Shown in pieces: positions 8,862 to 18,084 of a DNA stretch of 64,000 nucleotides. The DNA is from Gammaproteobacteria bacterium (GTDB lineage Bacteria > Pseudomonadota > Gammaproteobacteria > SZUA-152): positions 62,001-126,000 of the forward strand of contig JAOUJW010000010.1 of NCBI GenBank assembly GCA_029882975.1. The letters run 5' to 3'. Position 1 is the first letter of the stretch, and the number at the start of each line of letters is the position of its first letter. The translations under genes were made by a program, and so were the position numbers. The notes below the pieces were generated by a model. The model was given only the letters and a program-made list of their open reading frames with translations. It did not search any database and had not been told where the DNA came from.

Positions 8862-10040
8862 GTGAGCACAACCTCGGATAAATGGCATTTTGCCCAACGT
8901 TTAGCACATATTGAACCTTTTCATGTGATGGCCATATTGGCTCGTGCCCGAGAGTTGGAAGCTCAAGGCCGGTCGGTGGTGCACATGGAAATTGGCGAAC
9001 CCGATTTCACCACACCCAAAACCATCATCAATGCCGGTGTGGCGGCTTTGGCGCAGGGCAAAACCCACTACACCCCCGCATCGGGTTTGCCACACCTGCG
9101 CGAAGCCATTTCCCGGTTTTATGCGGATGAGTATGGCAGGCATGTACCTGCTCAACAGATTGTGGTGACGCCGGGAGCCTCCGGAGCGTTAATGCTTATT
9201 TTGGCGGCTTTGGTCAATCCGGGGGATCAAGTGTTAATGTCGGATCCGGGGTATCCTTGTAACCGGCATTTTGTTCGCTTATTGGAAGGCGAACCGGTTG
9301 GCGTTCCCGTGGATGACAGCAGCAACTATCAAATCACACCGGAACTGGCGCAGCAGCACAAGGGACAGCGTACGGTGGCCGTGATGGTGGCTTCACCTTC
9401 GAATCCCACCGGAACCTTGTTGTCCGAGTCACAATGTCGAGATTTGTTGCGTTGGGTGGAAAAAAACGATGCGTATTTGATTGTAGACGAAATTTACCAC
9501 GGCCTGGTTTACGACACTGTCGCATTTACTTGCGCTAATTTGTCGGAACGGGTGTTTGTGATTAATAGTTTTTCTAAATATTTCAATATGACCGGTTGGC
9601 GCCTGGGTTGGTTGGTATGCCCCGATCATATGACCGGCAGCATAGAAAAATTGGCGCAAAACCTGTTTCTGGCACCACCAACCATATCCCAGTATGCGGC
9701 CTTAGAGGCTTTTTCTCCGGCAACGCGGGTACAGTTGGAACAGCGGGTCGAACAGTTCAAACAGCGGCGCGACTATTTATTGCCCGAACTGCGGCAGCTG
9801 GGTTTTCAGATTGCATCCACCCCGCAGGGTGCGTTTTATCTGTACGCCAATTGCGCTGCATTGACTCAGGACAGTTTTGATTTTTCACAACGTTTATTGG
9901 AGCAGGCGGCAGTGGCGGTAACGCCGGGAATTGATTTTGGCCGGCATCGTTCCCAAGAGCATTTACGCTTTGCTTACACCACTGGCATGGATGCATTGGC
10001 TCAAGGTATTAATAATATCAATGGCTATATCAATAAATAA
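8862..10040 (+). CDS. Class I/II pyridoxal-phosphate aminotransferase (aspartate aminotransferase-like)
   Basis: The 392-residue protein is a fold-type I aminotransferase. It shows the N-terminal EIGEPDFTTP motif, GASGALM at the phosphate-binding turn, SPSNPTG, a VDEIYHGLVY strand carrying the pyridine-nitrogen Asp, the PLP lysine in NSFSKYFNMTGWRLGW (around residue 237), and a C-terminal LRFAYTTG with the substrate carboxylate-binding Arg. The GTG start has AAGGAA upstream. The family transfers amino groups between aspartate, alanine, tyrosine or similar amino acids and 2-oxo acids; the exact substrate cannot be told. It follows cbbY by 37 bp and may be co-transcribed with it. Confidence 0.9.
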   Translation: MSTTSDKWHFAQRLAHIEPFHVMAILARARELEAQGRSVVHMEIGEPDFTTPKTIINAGVAALAQGKTHYTPASGLPHLREAISRFYADEYGRHVPAQQIVVTPGASGALMLILAALVNPGDQVLMSDPGYPCNRHFVRLLEGEPVGVPVDDSSNYQITPELAQQHKGQRTVAVMVASPSNPTGTLLSESQCRDLLRWVEKNDAYLIVDEIYHGLVYDTVAFTCANLSERVFVINSFSKYFNMTGWRLGWLVCPDHMTGSIEKLAQNLFLAPPTISQYAALEAFSPATRVQLEQRVEQFKQRRDYLLPELRQLGFQIASTPQGAFYLYANCAALTQDSFDFSQRLLEQAAVAVTPGIDFGRHRSQEHLRFAYTTGMDALAQGINNINGYINK

Positions 10041-10238
10041 TATATGCTCTCCTTAAGTCATTCAATTCTCAAATATATCTTAATTGTTTAAAAGCTTATT
10101 AAGTGTCGAGATATTTAACAAAATCTGGAAAACGGCGATACACTTAGGTAAAGTTGAACAAGAATTAACCAAATTGTGACACGGTTCCCCTCAAGCGTGG
10201 GGTAGCGGCACGTAATTTTGAGTGTGAGATTAAGATTC

Positions 10239-10754
10239 ATGTTTGAACGCAGTGACTATAACCCCCAAAGTGGTGAGCAATATCAAATGCGAGGCACACG
10301 CAGAGATCGACGAAGAACCACAGCGAAAACCGCTGTTTATTCAATTTTTAAAAATCGCCGCGTAGGGCCGCGTCGAGTTTCTGAAGAGCAAGTGGATGTG
10401 TACGTAGACCGTCACGAGCCCTGGTTCGTTTACATGGCCATAACGGCCTTGTTTTTAAGTATTTGTGATGCCTTTTTTACCCTGGCTTTGTTGCAGCACG
10501 GTAGTGAGGAATTAAATCCGTTCATGCTCTATTTCATCCAACAAGGGGAGACAGTTTTCCTGTTGGTGAAATTTTCCATGACGGCGCTGTGCCTACTGTT
10601 TTTGGTGATGCACAAAAATTTTCGTTTTTTAAATCGATTCAATGGCTACCATTTAATGTACTTAGCCTTTTTTATGTATGGAGCCCTGGTAAGCTATGAG
10701 TTCGCTATGTTAGTGAGCGTGGATTTCTTCTCCAAATTGTTTGTTGGTTTGTAG
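10239..10754 (+). CDS. Small integral membrane protein, DUF5658-like
   Basis: From the ATG at 10239 the protein has 171 residues; in-frame TTG (10218) and GTG (10224) starts are alternatives and no ribosome-binding site decides. The first 50 residues are very basic (RGTRRDRRRTTAKTAV, NRRVGPRRV) and probably cytoplasmic. Three hydrophobic segments follow, at about residues 67-90, 107-125 and 137-160. The pattern 'CDAFFTLALLQHGSEELNPFM' resembles DUF5658 proteins, whose function is unknown. Its stop codon is immediately adjacent to the stop codon of the convergent cysZ-like gene, so no terminator fits between them. Confidence 0.7.
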   Translation: MFERSDYNPQSGEQYQMRGTRRDRRRTTAKTAVYSIFKNRRVGPRRVSEEQVDVYVDRHEPWFVYMAITALFLSICDAFFTLALLQHGSEELNPFMLYFIQQGETVFLLVKFSMTALCLLFLVMHKNFRFLNRFNGYHLMYLAFFMYGALVSYEFAMLVSVDFFSKLFVGL

Positions 10755-11489
10755 TCAAGCCTTAAATTCTTTCACCCAGAGCAAGGTGGCACCCGCAACG
10801 GCTGCGGGCATAACAAGAAAATTGGCAATGGGGGTCATGGTTGCTACACTGACCATGGCGCCAAAGCCATACGAAGTCAGACGTTTTCCTTTCAGTTTTT
10901 GTTTTTGTTCGTCAAATAACAAATCGTGATTTCCCATGGGATAGTCCGCGTATTCCAGGCAAAGCATCCAGGAAGTAAATAAGAACCACAACACCGGTGC
11001 GGCGAAATGGATCACTGGAATCCAAAATAGAATTAAAAAAGGAATGGACCAGCCCAGAAAATAGAGAATCTTACGCAGCTCATTGGCGATAGCGGGAATG
11101 AAGTTGGCAACAAAACTCTTGCCGGATTCGGTCTTTTCCATTGTGGCGGCGTTCGGGTCCAGCGTGCGTTCCACGGCTTGTGCCAGTAAACTATTGAAAG
11201 GTGCGGCGACTAGATTAGCCAGCAGGGAGAAACAAAAAAACACCACCAGCAGGATGCCCATAGCGAACACAATCCACAGTAGCCAGGATAGCCATTGCAG
11301 CCATTCGGGTATTTGCGCATTGACCCAATCCGTCAGCAGGGAAAACTGGGCAACCCCAAACCAGACAAGAGCGGCGAACAACAAGACATTAATACTCAGC
11401 GGTATCACTACATAGCCACGTATGCCTGGCTTGAAAATCAGCCCTAAACCGCTGAATAAATACGTTGCGCCTTTAACCGGATTGCCCAT
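10755..11489 (-). CDS. cysZ: CysZ-like sulfate transporter / EI24 family membrane protein
   Basis: The 244-residue protein fits CysZ in length and character. The N-terminus is NPVKGATYLFSGLGLIFKPGIRGYVVIPL. Several long hydrophobic helices follow, then the family-typical FSLLANLVAAPFNSLLAQAVE and DYPMGNHDLLFDEQK...RLTSYGFG segments. CysZ supports high-affinity sulfate uptake for cysteine synthesis in the inner membrane. It starts three bases after the upstream sugar kinase stop, so queF, the kinase and cysZ probably share one transcript, although their functions look unrelated. No cysteine-biosynthesis genes are adjacent, so the functional assignment rests on family similarity. Confidence 0.85.
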   Translation of the reverse strand: MGNPVKGATYLFSGLGLIFKPGIRGYVVIPLSINVLLFAALVWFGVAQFSLLTDWVNAQIPEWLQWLSWLLWIVFAMGILLVVFFCFSLLANLVAAPFNSLLAQAVERTLDPNAATMEKTESGKSFVANFIPAIANELRKILYFLGWSIPFLILFWIPVIHFAAPVLWFLFTSWMLCLEYADYPMGNHDLLFDEQKQKLKGKRLTSYGFGAMVSVATMTPIANFLVMPAAVAGATLLWVKEFKA

Positions 11490-11492
11490 AAT

Positions 11493-12794
11493 TCAGATTT
11501 CCTCCTCGAGAGACGACTTGCATCCCCATTGTGCCAATTTTGCCGCACCGAAAGCTGCCTCAGTATGCTCTGCTTTCAATACGGGTACACCTAAATAACG
11601 TTGACGGATTTCAAGCCAGGGTTGGTTGTCAGCACCACCGCCGTTACTGAACACGCGACGTGGATAAACACCGCATAAATCCCTCAATAGATCGTAACCA
11701 CGTTTCTCCACAGCGGCAACCCCCTCCAGCAGTCCCTGAAAAAACTCCAGGTCCGAGTCGGGCCTTGGGCTCAGTTGCGGTGCCAGAGTGGGGTCGGCGA
11801 TGGGAAATCGCTCTCCCGGTTGACTCAAGGGGTAGTACTTTAGTTCCGTATCCTGTTGCGGTTTTATTAATGGGGTCATTTGCTGTAGTTGTTCTTTGCT
11901 AAAGTATTGCAAAAATACCGCTGCGCCACTGTTGGATGCGCCGCCCACAAGCCAGCGGCCGAAAAATGGTTGGCTGTAGATTCCGTACTCAGGGGCAAAT
12001 AAAGGTTTGTCGCTGAGTAATTTGAGCACCAAGGTGGAACCCAGCGAGGTGACGGCGTCTCCCGCCACATGAGCCCCGGAGGCGATGAAAGCCGCTGTAC
12101 TGTCGGTGGTGCCGGCGACTATTTGGGTATGGGCAGGTAACCGTAACCGTTGGGCGATTGACGGGCTGATGTGAGCCACAGTCTGGCCGGGAGCAAAAAC
12201 TTTGGGAAACCCGGTCAAGGGAAGATTCAACTGTTCCAACCAACTCGGCCATGGGTTGGTTTGGGATTTTATAAGGGGGTCATAACCCAGTTTGAGACTG
12301 TTGTTGCTATCGGTGTAACCAAAAATTCCGCTAAGACAGCCACTGATCCAGTCCGCCTGATGCAGAATTCTCAAATCACCCACAGGATACCCGTTGTCCT
12401 GGAACCAGAGCACTTTGGCCAATGTGGAGCTGGGCCCTTGAGCTGCCGAATGGGCTGGGCTTATCGCGGCGATGCGTCGGGCTTGCTCCTGGGCTCTGGC
12501 ATCGTTGTACATCAGTGCGGGGCTGTGGACCTGGCCGTTGGCATCGCACAGTAATACAGTGGCGGAGGTGCCATCCACACTGATGGACTGGATGCATGCC
12601 GGATCAATTTGGTTGATAACCGCTTCCAGGGTTTGCAGGCACAGGTCCCACCATATGGCCGGATCCTGTTCCACCGCGTTGCCCCGGCTTTGAGGCGGGG
12701 GAAAAGAGGTGCGCTGCTGTGCCAGAACCCGATTGTGTGAGTCAATGACGCAGGCGCGACAACCGGAAGTACCCAGATCCAGGCCAATGAACAT
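11493..12794 (-). CDS. FGGY-family pentulose/carbohydrate kinase
   Basis: The 433-residue protein opens with the FGGY phosphate-1 motif (GLDLGTSGCRACVID). It contains the catalytic DARA region (YNDARAQEQARRI), the adenosine-binding GTTDSTAAF and a C-terminal SNGGGADNQPWLEIRQRYLGVPV segment. It is shorter than classical xylulokinases (about 480-500). The DLGTSGCRACVID start and overall size are closer to the cyanobacterial/plant D-ribulose kinase group, so a D-ribulose or D-xylulose kinase role is suggested but unproven. It lies in a tight minus-strand run between queF (12 bp upstream) and cysZ (3 bp downstream). Confidence 0.8.
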   Translation of the reverse strand: MFIGLDLGTSGCRACVIDSHNRVLAQQRTSFPPPQSRGNAVEQDPAIWWDLCLQTLEAVINQIDPACIQSISVDGTSATVLLCDANGQVHSPALMYNDARAQEQARRIAAISPAHSAAQGPSSTLAKVLWFQDNGYPVGDLRILHQADWISGCLSGIFGYTDSNNSLKLGYDPLIKSQTNPWPSWLEQLNLPLTGFPKVFAPGQTVAHISPSIAQRLRLPAHTQIVAGTTDSTAAFIASGAHVAGDAVTSLGSTLVLKLLSDKPLFAPEYGIYSQPFFGRWLVGGASNSGAAVFLQYFSKEQLQQMTPLIKPQQDTELKYYPLSQPGERFPIADPTLAPQLSPRPDSDLEFFQGLLEGVAAVEKRGYDLLRDLCGVYPRRVFSNGGGADNQPWLEIRQRYLGVPVLKAEHTEAAFGAAKLAQWGCKSSLEEEI

Positions 12795-12806
12795 GGATTG
12801 AGTTAA

Positions 12807-13196
12807 TCAGGGCAGCTGTACGGGAACAGGCGGGGTCCATTCAGGGTGGCGGTGCTCCACAACGACGGTTGTATAAATGCCGCCGCGTACATTAAAATCA
12901 CCACTCAACCTTATGAAACGCGGTTGGCAGGCTTGGACCAAGTCGTTAAGTATCTGATTAGTAACGGCTTCATGAAACGCGCCTTCTTCCCTGAAAGACC
13001 ACATGTATAATTTAAGGGATTTGAGTTCAATACAACGCGAATCCGGTACATATTCAATGGAAAATGTGGCGAAATCCGGCTGTCCCGTTTTCGGACACAG
13101 GCAGGTAAATTCCGGCACTTCTATTCGAATAGTATAATCCCTGTCAATATTAGGGTTATCAAAAGTTTCGATTTCTTTGCTGGGTTGACTAGGCAT
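12807..13196 (-). CDS. queF: NADPH-dependent 7-cyano-7-deazaguanine reductase, unimodular type
   Basis: The 129-residue size matches the short, unimodular QueF class. The active-site cysteine lies in [16 protein letters not shown], which with the following Asp forms the covalent thioimide with preQ0. [21 protein letters not shown] holds the QueF NADPH-binding signature and catalytic Glu. The enzyme reduces preQ0 to preQ1 in queuosine synthesis. Many gammaproteobacteria instead carry the longer bimodular form. I looked for a preQ1 riboswitch in the roughly 190-bp upstream region and did not see a convincing one. gluQ, which acts on queuosine in tRNA-Asp, is about 6 kb away. Confidence 0.95.
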   Translation of the reverse strand: MPSQPSKEIETFDNPNIDRDYTIRIEVPEFTCLCPKTGQPDFATFSIEYVPDSRCIELKSLKLYMWSFREEGAFHEAVTNQILNDLVQACQPRFIRLSGDFNVRGGIYTTVVVEHRHPEWTPPVPVQLP

Positions 13197-13387
13197 AAAC
13201 AGGTCTCGTATGGTAGTTTGGCTCGCTAACTTTGGTCGACATAAATGGCCGACAAAACAGGGCTGGTTCTATAAGGAGGCGTAGTTTATCACAGGCAGTG
13301 GACGATCACGCAAAGCGAAATAAGCATTACAAGTCGGGTTTCAAAAACCCCGGTCATAACATCTAATAAAGGAATCATGGATCTCAC

Positions 13388-16300
13388 ATGCGCTTGAGCA
13401 AAATCAAACTCGCAGGGTTTAAGTCGTTCGTAGACCCGACCACCATTCCACTACCATCCAATTTAATTGGCGTGGTCGGGCCCAACGGCTGTGGCAAATC
13501 AAATGTTATCGATGCGGTGCGATGGGTAATGGGGGAATCTTCGGCTAAAAATTTGCGCGGTGATTCCATGGCCGACGTTATTTTTAACGGTTCCAATACC
13601 CGCAAACCCGTGGGGCAGGCATCCATAGAGCTGATTTTCGATAACAGCGACGGCACTCTGGGTGGCCAATATGCCCAATACAGTGAGATTTCCATTAAGC
13701 GTATGGTCTCTCGTGACGGTCAGTCACAGTATTACCAAAACGGTACCCGCTGTCGCCGCCGGGATATTACCGACATATTTTTAGGTACAGGCCTGGGACC
13801 ACGCAGCTATTCCATTATTGAACAGGGAATGATTTCTCGATTGATTGAGGCCAGACCGGAAGACTTGCGCGTTTTCCTGGAGGAAGCTGCCGGAATTTCC
13901 AAATACAAGGAACGGCGAAAAGAGACCGAAACCCGGATTCGCCATACCCGCGAGAATATGGAACGTTTGACCGATTTGCGCGAGGAACTGGCCAAACAGC
14001 TGGATAAGTTGCAACGCCAATCCCGCACCGCAGAAAAATATAAAATTCTCAAAGAAGAAGAGCGCTTGCTCAAGGCGCAGTTAACGGCGTTGCGCTGGCA
14101 GGGCTTGGATCGCCAAATCCAAGCTAAACAGGAACAGATCGGCGAGACGCGGAATCGTTATGAAGCGGTCATAGCCAAACTGCGCAGCATCGAGGCAGAC
14201 ATAGAGAAACAAAGAGACCAGCATCTGGAAGCCAGCGAGGAGTTTAACGAAATCCAGGCGAGCTACTACAGTGTGGGTTCGGAGATCGCCCGGGTGGAGC
14301 AGTCCATTGCTCACACCAAGGAACGTAAAACTCAAAATGAGCAGGATTTGAAAACTGCGGAAGAGTCCTGGTATGAAGCGTCCGCGCACATAAAAACCGA
14401 TCTTACCCGCATCGAGGAACTGAGCGCTGCTTTGGAAGAGAACCAACCTGCCTTGGAGTTGGCGCGAGAAAAAGAAAGCAATTCTGCTGCAGAACTGGCG
14501 GATGCCGAGCAGGCTATGAATACCTGGCAAGCACAGTGGGAAGATTTCAATAATAAAGCGGCCGAACCTGCACAGAAAGCTGAAGTGGAACGTACCCGCA
14601 TTGCTCACCTGGAACAACAGATTCTCAGAGCCCTGGATACCCTGAAGCGCCTCGAGATCGAGTTGGAGTCTTTAGTGCCGGATGCATTGGCGATGGAAAT
14701 TGAACAGCTCAACAGTGAACAGGAGATCAACACAGCACGTTGCGACGAAATGCAACATCAGCTGCATGAACAATTGAACCAGATCAGTGAACAGCGTGAA
14801 CGCAATGTGGAGTTGGATCGACAGCTAAACGAACGGCGTGGCAAATTACAAAGTCTGCAGGGCCGCCAATCTTCTTTGGAAGCTCTACAACAGGCGGCCT
14901 TAGGCAAACAAGAAGGCGTGGTGACATCCTGGTTGGAGCAAAACGGATTGGGCCAGGCCCAACGTCTGGCTCAATCCCTTGATGTGCAGGTTGGATGGGA
15001 AAAGGCAGTAGAATGCGTACTGGGCTTTAATTTGGAAGCGGTTTGCATCGATGGTTTGAATTCCGTCAGTGATATACTCAGCAGTTTTGAAAACGGCAGC
15101 CTGGCTTTGTTCGATACTGCTGTGACTGTCGAACCGGCAGCAAGCAATAGCGAACTGGGTGAGTCCTTACTCAGTAAAATCAGCTCGCCCTGGAACGTCA
15201 ATACCCTGATGCCGGGTGTCTATTGTGTGGAAGATCTAAGTTCGGCACTGGCATTGCGCCCGCGCTTGTTGGATCACCAATCACTGATTTGTCGCGACGG
15301 GGTTTGGGTTGGTAAAGGTTGGTTGCGACTTCTTAAGGAAAGCGACGAAAAACAGGGTGTAATACAGCGCGAACAGGAACTGGCTAATTTGAATGAAAAT
15401 ATTCAAGTGCTGGAAGCGCAAATCGAACAGTTGCAATCGGATTTGCAACAGGGGCGCGATAGCCTGCATTCCATGGAGGAGCAACGAGAAGCACTACAGA
15501 ACGAACACAATCAAGCGAATCAATTAAAAGCGCAAGTGCAATCCAAGCTGGGTGGTAAGCAAGCGCGCTACGATCAGGTTGTGCAGCGTCGTGAAACCAT
15601 TCTGGCTGAAGTGAAAGAATTAAAAACCCATAATCTAAAAAGCGAACAGGAAACCGAAGCCGCACGCGGGTCTCTGGACGGTGCCATTCGTATGATGGAA
15701 GAGTTTGCGCAACAGCGAGAACTGTTGGAAGCCAGCAAAGACGAGTTACGTCGACGTTTGGATGATACCCGTTCTGTGGCCAGGCACGATCGGGATGTGG
15801 CCCATGATATAGCCATGAAAATACAAACCATGCGTACCGAACTGAATTCCACTGAGCAGAACCAGCAACGCATGGACAAACAACTGGAGCAGCTCACCGC
15901 CCGGCGGGAGGAGTTGCAACGTCAAATTGAAGAAAGTGAAGCACCGCTGCAACAAATGGCGGAAGAATTGCAGGACTTTTTAAACCGGCGCGTTGACGTA
16001 GAGGCTCAACTCACAGCAGCCCGTCGAGGTGTCGAAGAACTGGACCATTCCATGCGAGCGCTGGCCAGTGAACGCCATGAAGTGGAACAGGGTTCAGAGT
16101 CCATACGTCAGGAAATGGATCTGATGCGCATGGCGCAACAGGAACAAAAAGTACGTCGCCAGACCCTGGAAGAGTCCTTGCAGGAAACCGGGCACGATCT
16201 CGCCACTTTGTGCGAGCAAATGCCGCCGGAAGCCGAGGAGACACTCTGGCAGGAGAAAGTGGATAAAATGGCACAACGGGTTCAGCGTCTGGGACCCATT

Positions 16301-16903
16301 AATCTGGCCGCTATCGAAGAGTATCAGCAACAGCTGGAGCGTAAAGAATACCTGGATGCTCAATTTGACGATTTGAGCGAGGCTCTGTTGACGTTGGAAA
16401 ACGCTATTAAGAAAATCGATCGCGAAACCCGTTCCCGATTTAAAGAGACCTATGAAAAGGTTAACGAAGGTTTCAAAGAGTTATTTCCGCGGTTGTTTGG
16501 CGGTGGTCAATCGTATCTGGAGCTCACCGGTGAAGATCTGCTGGACACGGGCGTAACAGTAATGGCGCGACCGCCGGGTAAACGTAACAGTAGTATTCAT
16601 TTGCTTTCGGGCGGTGAAAAAGCGCTGACGGCAGTGGCACTGGTATTTTCCATATTCCAGTTGAATCCGGCTCCTTTTTGCATGCTGGATGAGGTGGATG
16701 CACCGTTGGATGACGCCAATGTGGGCCGATTCTGCAACATGGTTAAGGAAATGTCGGAGCATGTGCAGTTTATTTTTATCACCCATAACAAAATTACCAT
16801 GGAAATGGCCAACCAACTTAACGGCGTTACCATGCATGAACCGGGTGTGTCCCGCATTGTTGCCGTGGACGTGGATGAAGCCTACGATATGGCAGTGGGG
16901 TAG
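13388..16903 (+). CDS. smc: Chromosome segregation protein SMC
   Basis: At 1171 residues this is full-length bacterial SMC. The Walker A GPNGCGKSNVIDA lies near residue 30. A glutamate/glutamine-rich coiled coil runs to a globular hinge at about 510-660 (LEQNGLGQAQRLAQ ... KGWLRLLKE), followed by a returning coiled coil. The ABC signature LSGGEKALTAVAL is near 1072 and Walker B FCMLDEVDAPLDD near 1100. SMC entraps and loops DNA with ScpAB kleisin partners to organise replicated origins. Many gammaproteobacteria carry MukBEF instead, so a true SMC points to a lineage outside the enterobacteria and vibrios. zipA follows after 74 bp. Confidence 0.97.
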   Translation: MRLSKIKLAGFKSFVDPTTIPLPSNLIGVVGPNGCGKSNVIDAVRWVMGESSAKNLRGDSMADVIFNGSNTRKPVGQASIELIFDNSDGTLGGQYAQYSEISIKRMVSRDGQSQYYQNGTRCRRRDITDIFLGTGLGPRSYSIIEQGMISRLIEARPEDLRVFLEEAAGISKYKERRKETETRIRHTRENMERLTDLREELAKQLDKLQRQSRTAEKYKILKEEERLLKAQLTALRWQGLDRQIQAKQEQIGETRNRYEAVIAKLRSIEADIEKQRDQHLEASEEFNEIQASYYSVGSEIARVEQSIAHTKERKTQNEQDLKTAEESWYEASAHIKTDLTRIEELSAALEENQPALELAREKESNSAAELADAEQAMNTWQAQWEDFNNKAAEPAQKAEVERTRIAHLEQQILRALDTLKRLEIELESLVPDALAMEIEQLNSEQEINTARCDEMQHQLHEQLNQISEQRERNVELDRQLNERRGKLQSLQGRQSSLEALQQAALGKQEGVVTSWLEQNGLGQAQRLAQSLDVQVGWEKAVECVLGFNLEAVCIDGLNSVSDILSSFENGSLALFDTAVTVEPAASNSELGESLLSKISSPWNVNTLMPGVYCVEDLSSALALRPRLLDHQSLICRDGVWVGKGWLRLLKESDEKQGVIQREQELANLNENIQVLEAQIEQLQSDLQQGRDSLHSMEEQREALQNEHNQANQLKAQVQSKLGGKQARYDQVVQRRETILAEVKELKTHNLKSEQETEAARGSLDGAIRMMEEFAQQRELLEASKDELRRRLDDTRSVARHDRDVAHDIAMKIQTMRTELNSTEQNQQRMDKQLEQLTARREELQRQIEESEAPLQQMAEELQDFLNRRVDVEAQLTAARRGVEELDHSMRALASERHEVEQGSESIRQEMDLMRMAQQEQKVRRQTLEESLQETGHDLATLCEQMPPEAEETLWQEKVDKMAQRVQRLGPINLAAIEEYQQQLERKEYLDAQFDDLSEALLTLENAIKKIDRETRSRFKETYEKVNEGFKELFPRLFGGGQSYLELTGEDLLDTGVTVMARPPGKRNSSIHLLSGGEKALTAVALVFSIFQLNPAPFCMLDEVDAPLDDANVGRFCNMVKEMSEHVQFIFITHNKITMEMANQLNGVTMHEPGVSRIVAVDVDEAYDMAVG

Positions 16904-16977
16904 TTGTACCCCAAGGGTAGAGCGGCCAAGGGTCGCAAGCAGGTTGCAAGCCTCTGAGGCAAGCGTAGAGGAAGAAC

Positions 16978-17799
16978 GTGCCGAACATCGAAATAGACCT
17001 TGAGGCATTTTTCGCCAATGATCTTAGGCTGATGTTAATCGCTGCCGGGGTATTTATTATCCTTGGTATCTACATCAACGGACGCAGGGTCAAGCGTAAG
17101 AACGGACAAAGTGGATTGGATCTGCAGTCTTTGGAACCGGGTTTCTCTCCACTACAAAAGCATGACGAAGACGATTTTTTTATGGACGAAGATGTCCATG
17201 TGTTGGATTGCGAAGGGGATTTTGAAAGTCTTACCAACGAAGACGATTTGGTGCAATTCGACCGTCTTCACACAAAGCCGGCTCGAAAAGAAGAATATGT
17301 CGTGGAGGATTATGTGCCTCCGGTACCGCTGCCCCCCGGCGTCGAGCCTCTGATTATTTGTGTTAATGTCATTTCCCCAAAAGCTTCCAAGTTTCGTGGT
17401 GTGGACGTGAAGGCCAGTATCGAGTCCACATCTTTGGTCTACGGTGACATGAGTATTTATCATTATTATGAACAAGCCGACCCCCTGGACCGAAAAGTCA
17501 GGCAAAAGGTTTTCAGTATCGCCAGCGCGACCGAACCGGGGTATTTTGACCGTTCCCGGTTGAGCAGTTATGAAACAGCAGGTTTAACCCTGTTTCTGCA
17601 AATCCCCGGCCCCTTGGACGGCGTCCTGGCCTTTGAGCGCATGTGCCAAGTTGCCAAATACTTCGCCGGGCGTTTAGGAGGCGTGTTCTGCGATGAAAAA
17701 CGCAACAAAATGACCCTGCAAGCCATGGCTAACATCAAAGACGAAATTTCCGCTTACAACCTCAAACTCAGAAGTCTCAATCGCCGCTCAGTGCATTAA
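16978..17799 (+). CDS. zipA: Cell division protein ZipA
   Basis: The 273-residue protein has ZipA architecture. A short periplasmic N-terminus is followed by one membrane anchor at about residues 16-35 (LRLMLIAAGVFIILGIYING), a basic stretch (RRVKRKNGQ), an acidic and proline-containing linker, and the globular FtsZ-binding domain from about 125 to 270 with IICVNVISPKASKFRGVDV at its start and DGVLAFERMCQVAKYFAGRLGG near its end. ZipA tethers FtsZ to the inner membrane at the division site. The GTG start has GAGGAAG just upstream. It follows smc as in many gammaproteobacteria, but the usual next gene, ligA, is absent here. Confidence 0.93.
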   Translation: MPNIEIDLEAFFANDLRLMLIAAGVFIILGIYINGRRVKRKNGQSGLDLQSLEPGFSPLQKHDEDDFFMDEDVHVLDCEGDFESLTNEDDLVQFDRLHTKPARKEEYVVEDYVPPVPLPPGVEPLIICVNVISPKASKFRGVDVKASIESTSLVYGDMSIYHYYEQADPLDRKVRQKVFSIASATEPGYFDRSRLSSYETAGLTLFLQIPGPLDGVLAFERMCQVAKYFAGRLGGVFCDEKRNKMTLQAMANIKDEISAYNLKLRSLNRRSVH

Positions 17800-17852
17800 T
17801 TATTTTATCGGTAGCAAGGTAGCAGGCTACAGCCGGGCTACGCTACTTGTAG

Positions 17853-18056
17853 CGGGTAGGGCGGAATAGTCTCTCCCGGCTCCTGCCTTTCGCGACACTT
17901 GCTACTTTACCATCTACCGGCGGACGTACGGATATCACCGTGGGTTCTATTCAATTAGCCTCGAACGGTATTATGAAAGCCGGGTACTCCGCTGATGAGC
18001 CCTTAACGCTTGCTTACAACATTGTGGGTGGAAAATACAAAATTGTGGTGCAATGA
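17853..18056 (+). other. Possible gene remnant: unassigned open tail in the zipA-mfd gap
   Basis: A frame free of stops runs from 17853 to a TGA at 18054-18056. Its last 50 or so residues read like protein (...TGGRTDITVGSIQLASNG, then IMKAGYSADEPLTLAYN and a final YKIVVQ). No ATG, GTG or TTG precedes this segment in frame, apart from an internal ATG that would leave about 25 residues. It may be the broken 3' end of a lost gene, perhaps where ligA would be expected, or chance. The first part of the gap (about 17808-17870) has imperfect GTAGC/GCTAC inverted repeats that may serve as zipA's terminator. Confidence 0.3.
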
Positions 18057-18084
18057 ATCGTGCCATCATTAGGTTCACCATATC

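Noticed and set aside
13197-13387. preQ1 riboswitch upstream of queF
   Set aside because: No convincing small pseudoknot or A-rich tail was seen in the 190-bp gap.
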